DNA from: Setaria digitata
Lineage: Eukaryota; Nematoda; Chromadorea; Rhabditida; Setariidae
NCBI GenBank assembly: GCA_003640385.1
Contig: RCAB01000189.1
Span: forward strand, 46,581-110,580
DNA length: 64,000 nucleotides
Direction: 5' to 3'
The notes under the pieces are model-generated. The model had not been told where the DNA came from, did no database searches, and saw nothing but the letters and a program-made list of their open reading frames with translations. Shown piece by piece: positions 57,101 to 64,000 of this stretch (positions are counted from its first letter, which is position 1; each line of letters begins with the position of its first letter). Both the position numbers and the translations under genes were made by a program.

Positions 57101-60100
57101 GATAAAGCTTTAAATTTAAGGTATTATCGATTACATAATATATATACATTTCACGAATTGAACTTTGTACTGTCAGAAATTTTTCACAAAACGAACCTTT
57201 CCATTTCGTATTTCCAACTAATACGCTTTGTGAAATGGGCGGAAAATAAAAGAATCTGTTGAAAAAAAAAGAAAAAAAAATTCTCGAAATGTTAAAACAA
57301 CTGTCAAATGATATTTCGTTTTCCATTCCACATTCAGAAGTGATTGATCAGAACAATGAATTGTTGATGTATGTATATCAGCTAGTCAATTGTGATTTTT
57401 AATTGCAAATTGGCATTTCGTTCTTTTTAAATTTGAAAAGAAAACAAAAATATCCTAATTAAAGTTAAAAATAAAAAGGAAAAGTGGAAAACAAAAAGAA
57501 AGCAAGGAAGAAAATGAACGAAATTTGTTGCAAATCAGGAAAAAAAAAAGAAAAAAAAATTTTTTTTTAAAGCCAATTAAAATTTTCTTAGAAAGATTTT
57601 GAAAAAAAAGGAAAAGTAATTTTAAGGAGGGAAAAAATAATCGAAACGAAAAATTCCGTCAACATTATTTCTCAGTTATGTTAAATATAAATTGCATTAT
57701 TTCTAATATTTGTACAATTAATTTAAAGAAGTTAATAATAACTTAAGAATTAATTCAATTCATCTAGATTTTTTACTAAATTCCACAAGAAAACAAAAAA
57801 AATAATTTAAAATTAAAAATTTTCTATTATTATAAAATTTGCATTTCAAATAATTCGTTTTTTTTTTTTATTTGCACTTTTATTTGAATGTTTTAATTGA
57901 CAAGAAAAAAAAGAAAATTTTAAGAAAAATTCGACGAAAATTTTCTCTTTTTTTTTTGTTTTTCCTCCACACAAATAGAAAAAGAACTTGGACGATTTAG
58001 ATTGTTATTTCAGGAAGAAAAAGTTAAAGCACATAGCTAGAAATTATCGTTTGCAATATGTAAAAATAAATTCTAACGCTGTCTGAAATGATTAACTGAA
58101 TCTATATTTTAAAATAGAAGTTGGGGAATTGAAAGTGAATTTAAAAAAAGAGGAAGGAAAAACGAAGCGGTGAAACATTTGTGTGCGTTTTTATAAATCA
58201 AAACTTTTGCGAATTGACTTTGTGAAATTCTTTTTTTCTTTCAATGCAATTTCGGAAATTATTTAAATTTTTGAAAACTATTTCTGATATTTCAAAAGTA
58301 ATTTTTTCTTCAAAGATTACTTCTTTTAAGATGTTTCAACAGCCAAAATTTTGCCGAAATTAAAATTAAAAAACTATTTCAGATATAAAAATTTCTGAAA
58401 TACATTTCAAATGCAATTATTGGATATATGAAGACTTTGCAACATTAGCATAAATTGATAGCGTTTTGTAATATTAATGTATATATTTACCACTCACAAA
58501 ATTTGGGCAGGGCCAACGTAAATATTACTTAAATTTTTGCGATAAAAACAAATTCAAGTTTTCAAAAATAAATAAACATTTAAAAACGAAGTTACACTTG
58601 AGTTACAAATAAAAAAATGGATCACACATATTAAAAAATTTTTCCACAAAGAAGGAAAAAGAAAAAATATTTGAAACGACAAAATTTAACAGCTGATAGC
58701 ATTTGGAATTGATAGTTAAAAAAAGTAACAATATCCATCGAAATGCTTTTTGGTTAGCTGATAATTGCCATACGATGTTTTTCTTTTCATTCACTAATTT
58801 GTGACATAAAAGCTCGTACTTATAATCAATTAAACTATTGAAAAAGTTTTACTTTTGAAGCAAAAAATATGCCACATCTTAGGTTGATTTATATTTGAAA
58901 GAAAAATATGTGAGCATGAAATTTTTTTTCCTTTTTTAGAATGAAAACTGAATTAATTTTCTAAGAATTTTTTAGAGCAAATTTGTTGGTGCTTTACTAC
59001 TCAGCTATCTGTATAGTGGGATTGAAGAACACCAGTTATTTTAACTCAATTAATTGAAAAATTATATGAAAATAATAATAAAGAATATAATAAATTACTT
59101 GTCAAAATATTTCATTCCATGTTGATGCGAGTTTTAGTTCACTTCGCATTCTGCATTATTCCGTTTATTAGTTTTTAAATTCAATCGAGGTTAATAATTA
59201 TTTAAGTCCATTCTTCATCTTGTGTCGAAGCTTTTTTTCGTCAAATTGTTGCCAACAACAAAATTTGTGCGAAAATTTTTAATCATACCGTGCAAAATAT
59301 TGTAAAATCCAGAAACCTTTTAATTTTAATCAACTTATTTGGCTTTGTAATAATTTTAATGAATTTCTTTCTGCATAAAAAATTTCTTATTAATCGCTTT
59401 ATTTTAATTAGTCTAGCTTTTCCGCTTTCATTTTTTTTTTTTTTTTTGATTTTAAAATAAACGCAAAAAATTTTAATGAAAAAAATACTTCTTTGAATTA
59501 ATGTTTATTTTAACTTAGTATTTTCGTGAAATATTTGTAAATATTTTCTTGTGAAAAACCGAAAGAAAAAAATCACTATCAGAGCAAACAAAATAATTAA
59601 GATACATAATTATCGTGATATCTGATAAAAAATATTTCAAAAATTGCAGATAATATTTCATCAATAGGAAAAATTAATGAATAATTAAAATAAAATTTAT
59701 TGTATTAAATGTAACATTATGTAAATGTCCACTTCAGAAAAGAACAAGAAGGAAGGAAATTGTCCATCACTCATCTCACTTCTTCTTTTTAAACTAAAAT
59801 ATTTGAGAGAGAGAGAAAAAAAAGGAAACTGAAGAAGAAATGGAAAATAATGTATGATGCAGGATGGAAAGAAGTCATTTAATTGCTAAATTATCATTTT
59901 TTTTTTCCTAATCAGTGATGTGAATGAAACAATTAAAGTGATGATTTATTTCCAAATAAAATAAAAATAAATGTTAATTGCAACTAAAAAAGCGATAAAT
60001 AAAAAAGCAAAAAGAAGATGAAATAAAAGGAAGTGGAAAGGAAAAGCAAAAAAAAAGTTAAACAAAATAAAAATAAGAAAAGATTAGATGGAATGGAATG

Positions 60101-62513
60101 GAGCAGATGGATACAATAAGTAATAAATAAAGTTGCAATGAAAAATGTCAAAAAAGAAGAAAAAACAAAAAAGTCAGCAAGAAAAGGCTTTTTTAATACT
60201 TCGAGAGAAAGAAGGTGGAATTTAAATCATTGATTATTTCTTCCATTAACATCAGCTGATATCATCAAAAAAACTTATAAACTTTGATAAATTTAATTTC
60301 CTTGCTTTCTTTTTCAAATTTCAATTCATTAAAGTATTATATGACAGCGCTAGCAAAAGTCTTAAATTTTGCTTCTTTTAACTCTTATAATTTATATTGA
60401 AATTTCTAAATTTCAGCAAAAATATCAATTTTATGGACCAAATGAAGAAAAAATCAATGTGCAATGGAATTTAAAGGAATAAATCTTTTAAAAGGGGAAA
60501 AAACAGATAAGGGAATTAAGAAGCATTTTTCCTCTTTCGTTTTCTTTTTTAGGTGAGGAATTAAAAATATGAAACGATTTGGTATTATTGGAATGAAAAA
60601 TGCTACAATTTGGAAGCATTAAACTTAAACTGACCTTATTTCATATTTTCAATTATCTAATAATTATTTATTCGACTAAACAATCAGTTAATCATCTAAG
60701 TATGACAAAGAAAGAATATAAAAATTTTTAAAACATTTCTCATCTAAGAATTGCTCTAATCAAAAGAAAAATGCTGCAAATACAAATTATTTTTTATTTA
60801 TATTTGGTTTTTTTTTGGCTTAAAATGATCAAATCATTTTCGATAGTTTTTTTTTTTCTTCGCAATGAATAAATATTATACTAAAATAATAAAGGTAGTA
60901 GATGGAATTTTTATATTCAAGCCGAACTTGTCTTCTTGCCATCTGTCTGCTTCATCTTATCTCGCTTGAGAAAAAAAAAACATCTTTCTTAACAAAAATT
61001 AGATTTTCAGTAAGCATTAAACTAGTGAAGTTTTCAAACCACTGCTTTTCCACAAAAATTAATTGTTAAAAAGAATTTCTCCCACTTCATTTAATTATTT
61101 TAAAAAGTAAAATTTATCAAATCTAAATGATAACGGCAAATTATATGATATGAAAGTATTCGTTTAGGAAAGCTTAATTATAACCATAATTAATTGCGCT
61201 TTTTTGATCCGATTTACAAAAGATTAATGCAGATTTCGATAATCATATGAAATTCCAAGAAACTTAAAATTAAATACTGTGCGTTGAGACCAAAATTAAA
61301 CAAACAAAGGCGACGATAAATAAGTGAACAAATAAACAAACAAACAAAAAAAAAAAAAAGGTTTGCTGAAGTTTACTGATCGTTAAGATTAAAACCTGTT
61401 ACATAATGCTACTTTACAATGGTATTTTGCTGTTTACTTCGTCCGACAAGCGCTAAGTAGTAAATAAATTTGTTAAAGCGATCCTTTCAATTAATTAATT
61501 AATGACTGGACCGTTGTATATCCGTGGCTGTGCATATCTTTGATAGATTTCCAGTAAAACTGGAGAAACAGAACATCCCTAATGTAATATTAACAATTAA
61601 ATTATTCTTCGGTTAATGTATTATTAGCAATCATCAAAAAAAAAAAAAAAAAAAAGAAAAAGAGAAGAGAAAAGGAATAATACGGTCAAAATAAAAAAAT
61701 TCCCAAAATCAAATGAAAATTTTATACTGTCAAATTCTGGAAAAAAAAAAATTCAATCAACTGGAAGGAAATTGGTAATTAAGTACACACCTAATATACC
61801 AGAAATCATCAACAGAAAGAATTATATATTTAGTGATGAAAGAAAAGTATTTGAATTAAATTAAGAGACTGACAATTTGAACTTTTGCTTTCGAATTAGA
61901 AATCTTTTTTATTTATTTAATTATGCCCCATTTGTTTACTTAGTTTGTTTTAAGTGCAAAACAAGCAGACTTCTTTTTGAAGTATGAAATAATTAATCAA
62001 AATGATGCTTGAGAAAAAGGAAAAAGTTAATTAATGATTAAAACTAGAGAAAAATATTACCTGACTTATGGTGAACGGTAATGGTGTAAAGAAAATAAGA
62101 GCAAGCAACTGTAGCACAGATAAGGCTGAACAAATAATTGATGAATAAATAATTTTCATCGGTATTAAAGCATAAATGGTAAAAATTACTAATGAAATTG
62201 GCAAAAGAGCTGAATAACCGTATGGCAGTAAAGCTATCGTATTCGCTGCAAGCAACTGTACAGTACCATACAGTATATATCGGATAAGGGTTGGTTTAAT
62301 AAGTAGAAAAGCTTGCAAAATAATACATACTGTAGCACTAATTGCATTAATAATAAGCATAAAATCAAGCTGTAACAAATGAATTAAGGCAATTAATAAG
62401 TAATAAGCAGCCCAAAGACATTGCAAATGTAATAGATGTGCGCGAGAATGGATCAGAAGTGATTGCTGATAAAGTTGTTCCAATTGATGATCACCAAATG
62501 TAACACTCATCAT
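36143..62513 (-). CDS. Membrane adenylyl cyclase-like protein, catalytic residues degenerate
   Basis: Twenty-four minus-strand exons join without a phase break into 3792 coding bases (1263 residues). The order is N-tail, M1 (about six helices), C1, M2 (about six helices), C2 and a Ser-rich tail, the layout of nine-type animal adenylyl cyclases, which make cAMP from ATP at the plasma membrane under G-protein control. Family signatures include LEQLYQQSLL, ENARLMDLLQTAVPSHLVHT, SCCSAQDSALLLNEFNARID, SGIPAARDDHLKNAIAFACD, RCGIECGSVSCGIFGLTKWH, LEFMSKLK, ANQQMLQNSLPMHIAQCF and GIEKIRGF. Several catalytic positions are changed (see the C1 and C2 entries), so the protein may be inactive or strongly divergent. 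Exon coordinates are given in the segment entries below. The length is typical of the family. Closest relatives are probably the divergent acy genes of nematodes; I cannot say which without a search. Confidence 0.92.
38694..40888 (-). CDS. Cyclase segment: C2 domain, strongly divergent
   Basis: Exons are 40888-40686, 40637-40596, 40179-40147, 39951-39859, 39607-39502 and 39016-38694. Recognisable blocks are NSLPMHIAQCF, GIEKIRGFQKNYVVAVGVIP, LLAELTQFALDISAF, GIDCGSVLSTVVNSQKPSYE and VSEEIYLALRPRNF. Against the known C2 of mammalian cyclases (aligned from memory), EKIKTIG reads EKIRGFQ (adenine-contacting Lys to Arg), QYDIWG reads SYELIG (Asp to Glu), and NTVNVASRM reads KPCLGARTLM, so the transition-state Asn and Arg are absent. 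The helix normally reading CLRLLNEIIADFD is missing; two mini-exons of 14 and 11 codons (FIEEEDE, ILSEDDDGEAA) stand in its place. The 42-bp mini-exon is the least certain. Confidence 0.85.
41060..45191 (-). CDS. Cyclase segment: C1b linker and second membrane domain M2
   Basis: Exons are 45191-45074, 44776-44679, 44601-44517, 43699-43479, 41538-41421 and 41147-41060. The first ends LLYFRSQQLEKA, joining YQVQFDQWFVPALAICIFFL in the manner of other cyclases just before M2. Helices follow in LVIYGIYHVLILPR, TLIMIIISLAIIFMILLTLY, MFTTSVFVRFPSLVLFGALL and LLSGLFMLLLLIFLHFRR. A Cys-containing external loop is present (FSCPQHSNLTSLDECS, with a possible glycosylation site NLT). The exon at 41147-41060 (KKQTKKKERGEEVHLIYF) is needed to keep phase before C2 and is basic; its protein similarity is low, so it rests on splice sites and phase. 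Confidence 0.85.
45318..49771 (-). CDS. Cyclase segment: C1 catalytic-type domain
   Basis: Exons are 49771-49665, 49151-49040, 46163-46042, 45941-45783 and 45581-45318, all phase-consistent. They align over the whole C1 fold: TAVPSHLVHTARQQ, VVYCRLVGLEDILSCCSAQD, LLNEFNARIDQIIAKCGCIR, LQSDGILVISGIPAARDDHL, DLQLRCGIECGSVSCGIFGL, HYDAIGYPIEEAINIERIA and GIYIAEAAKHQAENNFRFEK. In active cyclases the first metal ligand is the Asp of FADIxGF; here that block is YCRLVGL, so the residue is Arg. The second metal ligand (Asp of LGDCYYC) is kept as SDGILVI, and the later Arg of RVGIHSG is kept as RCGIECG. Confidence 0.9.
50397..50506. repeat. Duplicated segment flanking an N (assembly join)
   Basis: About 50 bases (starting AAATATTCAATTTAATAATA and ending TTATTATTGATAC) are present at 50397-50449 and again at 50456-50506, separated by N 50450 and CATT. 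A further N is at 50380. This is most simply an unresolved overlap between contig ends. Confidence 0.75.
50654..50800 (+). other. Coding-like block on the opposite strand inside a cyclase intron
   Basis: Between TGA (50651) and TAA (50798) the plus strand is open and reads LPYSLGKIGNEDWRIGKVAI followed by EEDFAKYSFYSSTFKQSYQN and DASEETNY. Its composition is more protein-like than the surrounding frames. A second frame is also open here. There is no start, acceptor or neighbouring exon, so it may be a relic of an unrelated gene. Confidence 0.25.
51937..52086 (-). CDS. Cyclase segment: last M1 helix and entry to C1
   Basis: This 50-codon exon begins after GAAATTTCAG and ends at a GTAAGT donor. 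It encodes FLAVAIFHGWVHFIGFYSYS, the sixth helix of M1. The cyclase juxtamembrane helix follows, REQICRAAFLRARNAFGAEE then RAMQENARL, matching the family pattern ending RLQRENQQQERLLLSVLP. It is in phase with the first exon and the next one. Confidence 0.9.
54107..54176. repeat. (ATCT)n followed by (AT)n microsatellite
   Basis: ATCTATATCTATCTATCTAT leads into about 18 AT units ending near 54173. It lies in the first cyclase intron. Confidence 0.9.
55473..55493. repeat. (GA)n microsatellite
   Basis: A run of about ten GA dinucleotides (GGAGAGAGAGAGAGAGAGAG) lies in the first cyclase intron. Confidence 0.9.
62061..62513 (-). CDS. Cyclase segment: first exon, N-terminus and M1 membrane domain
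   Basis: The exon starts with ATG at 62513 (MMSVTFGDHQLEQLYQQSLL) and ends CCATTACCGTTCACC, then ATAAGTCAG/GTAATA at 62061. LEQLYQ is the usual segment just before the first helix in animal adenylyl cyclases. Five hydrophobic helices follow: LWAAYYLLIALIHLLQL, MLIINAISATVCIILQAFLL, YGTVQLLAANTIALL, LLPISLVIFTIYALI and SALSVLQLLALIFFTPL. The sixth helix is in the next exon 10 kb away. No upstream coding exon is needed. I see no clear trans-splice acceptor close to this ATG, so the mRNA start may be conventional. Confidence 0.88.
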
Positions 62514-64000
62514 TGAATAAGGCTTCAGTTGAAATATTTTATCGATAGATGGTTTTTTTTCTCTTATGTAGTTAAATTGTCCAAAATTTTAAATCAAATC
62601 AAACCAAAAGAAAAAGAGAATAAAGGTATCAGTAATGATATGTGATATCATTAATAATAGTTGTAGCAGCAGTATGGTAATAGCAAATAGTGCAGCTATT
62701 CCAGCAATAAATGGATAAGTGGTAACAGGAATTCGTGAGTATAAGAATTAAGTAATAGTATAGATATATATGTATATGAATAGTATAATATACGGAAACC
62801 AAAGAATTCGAGAACTGGAAATGGAAATGAAAAACAAATTCCGGCAGTTCGCTTTTTTTCTTTTCTTTTTCAAGCTTAAAAAAAGATGTTGTAAATTATC
62901 AAATACAATTATTAATTAATAAAAATTGCGCACATTTTCATTCTTTTTCTTCGTAGATTTCATTCGTACAAAACTGAATTATCCATTCGTATAAAAATGC
63001 AATGCAGAAAGTGCAACAAAGGAGAAACATTATCCGATAAATAATGATAATTGAATACGAATAAGGAAATAAAACGACCGGAAACAACAACAACATTAAT
63101 GAGATGATTCGTTTCTGATTATAAATATAGAATTGAAAAAAAAAAATTATTAGTAGCAACTCATTTTTCATTCCGGAAAAATTGTTCATTATGAAGCGGG
63201 AAGAAAAACGAAACTTTTTCTCTTTAAATTGTTCATTTCCCTTCTCTTCACATACTGAAAAGCGAATGAAATAAAAAAAAAAAGCAAAACTGTTAAATGA
63301 TTTGAAATAAAATTTAAGTTTATGATGAAAGAAAAGAAGGAAGAGAATGAAATAAATGAGGGAAATGTGGAAAGGTGGTTGTAGAAAATGACAAATGTTT
63401 CTCCTTTTCTTTCTTTCTCTAATCAACTTCCCCATCCCTCTCTCTCTCTTTCAATCCCACCTCCTTTTTGTTTTGTTTGTTACCTTAACCAACTTTAACA
63501 AATAGAAACAAAAACAAAATTTCAGCTAACCAACCTATGTTCTTTTTTCTCGTAATAATATAACAATACTAATAATTTAACAGTGCTAATAACTAAACAT
63601 AATAATAACGATCGATAGTAATAATTACTGATTAATGATCAATAACAATAATAATAAAGTAACAATAGTAAAACAGTAATCAATGATGATAATAAGCAGT
63701 TGATGACAGGTAATTAATGAAAGAGGTTAATTCAGTTCTTTGTTCTACTACTGGTAGTGGTGGGAAGAGCGGTAGAAACTGTTGTAATTATAGAACTAAG
63801 AACGGTTACAATCAAATTAACGGAAATTCTAGCAAACCAACTGACTCACCTCCTTCGTCTCATTCTTCTTTCTCCTAACTTTTGCCCAGTGAACTGAGAG
63901 AGAAATGGGAGGCCAACCAACCAAACAACCAGAACAACCAACCAATCAGACAAACAACCAGCCAACCAACCAACCGAACAAGCAGCAACCAATCAACCGA
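62514..64000 (-). promoter_or_regulatory. Upstream (probable promoter) region of the cyclase gene
   Basis: No coding exon is supported here. The region has ATA/ATAAT-rich sequence, a CT-rich patch near 63405-63455 and the AACC repeats at the right edge. The cyclase start codon is at 62513 on the minus strand, so its promoter should lie here, but I cannot point to a defined element. An open minus frame at 62938-63435 is Phe/Lys/Ile-biased noise. Confidence 0.35.
63908..63996. repeat. Degenerate AACC/CAACCAA simple repeat
   Basis: The plus strand reads GGCCAACCAACCAAACAACC and continues with further AACCAACC units interrupted by AGAACAAC and AGACAAAC up to the window edge. It is unlike the AT-rich surroundings and probably continues beyond the window. 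Confidence 0.85.

Larger units (their letters stand above)
52087..62060 (-). other. Giant first intron (9974 bp) of the cyclase gene
   Basis: This is AT-rich, with simple repeats and homopolymers. I see no additional cyclase exon; M1 is complete without one. Open frames inside it are hydrophobic products of T-rich DNA. An intron of this length with microsatellites could hold regulatory elements, but no specific site can be supported. Confidence 0.7.

Noticed and set aside
62938..63435. Minus-strand open frame of 165 codons upstream of the cyclase
   Set aside because: Phe/Lys/Ile-biased, interrupted by A/T and CT simple sequence, no recognisable feature, and not in phase with the cyclase start.

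Overview
The window looks like nuclear DNA of a parasitic nematode, most probably a filarial or other clade III worm. It is very AT-rich, full of A/T homopolymers, and sparse in genes. Introns are long and end in the nematode acceptor TTTTCAG or TTTCAG. Several start codons sit a few bases after an orphan acceptor, as expected for spliced-leader trans-splicing. All genes are split, so the long unspliced reading frames are mostly low-complexity noise. I rebuilt the gene models by hand from splice sites and reading-frame phase.

Left part (1-13.3 kb). A minus-strand gene of eight exons (1096-5658) encodes a four-transmembrane protein of about 390 residues with a long basic tail; I do not recognise the family. 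After short repeats, a decayed minus-strand gene (7814-9773) shows coding-like blocks in shifted frames. The rest is AT-rich DNA.

Middle part (13.3-34.1 kb). A plus-strand gene (13350-17590) encodes a helical, low-complexity protein whose last exon contains about 417 bp of (ACA)n, read as roughly 139 threonines. A plus-strand serpin relic (20531-22702) carries at least two frameshifts. A two-exon minus-strand gene (23513-24027) encodes a secreted protein of 88 residues. A plus-strand secreted protein of about 390 residues (28065-34093) has a six-cysteine C-terminal domain and a 4.2 kb intron.

Right part (36.1-62.5 kb). One minus-strand gene of 24 exons fills 26 kb. Its exons join in phase into 1263 residues with the M1-C1-M2-C2 layout of a membrane adenylyl cyclase. 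Many catalytic positions are replaced: the first metal-binding Asp of C1 is Arg, and in C2 the purine-contacting Asp is Glu and the catalytic Asn/Arg pair is gone. It is therefore a candidate pseudo-cyclase, and I regard it as the most interesting object here. A 10 kb intron separates its first exon from the rest. The right end (62514-64000) is its upstream region and contains AACC-type repeats.

I see no rRNA, tRNA, CRISPR array or intact transposon. The genes do not form an evident operon or shared pathway. Single N positions flanked by duplicated sequence point to assembly joins.
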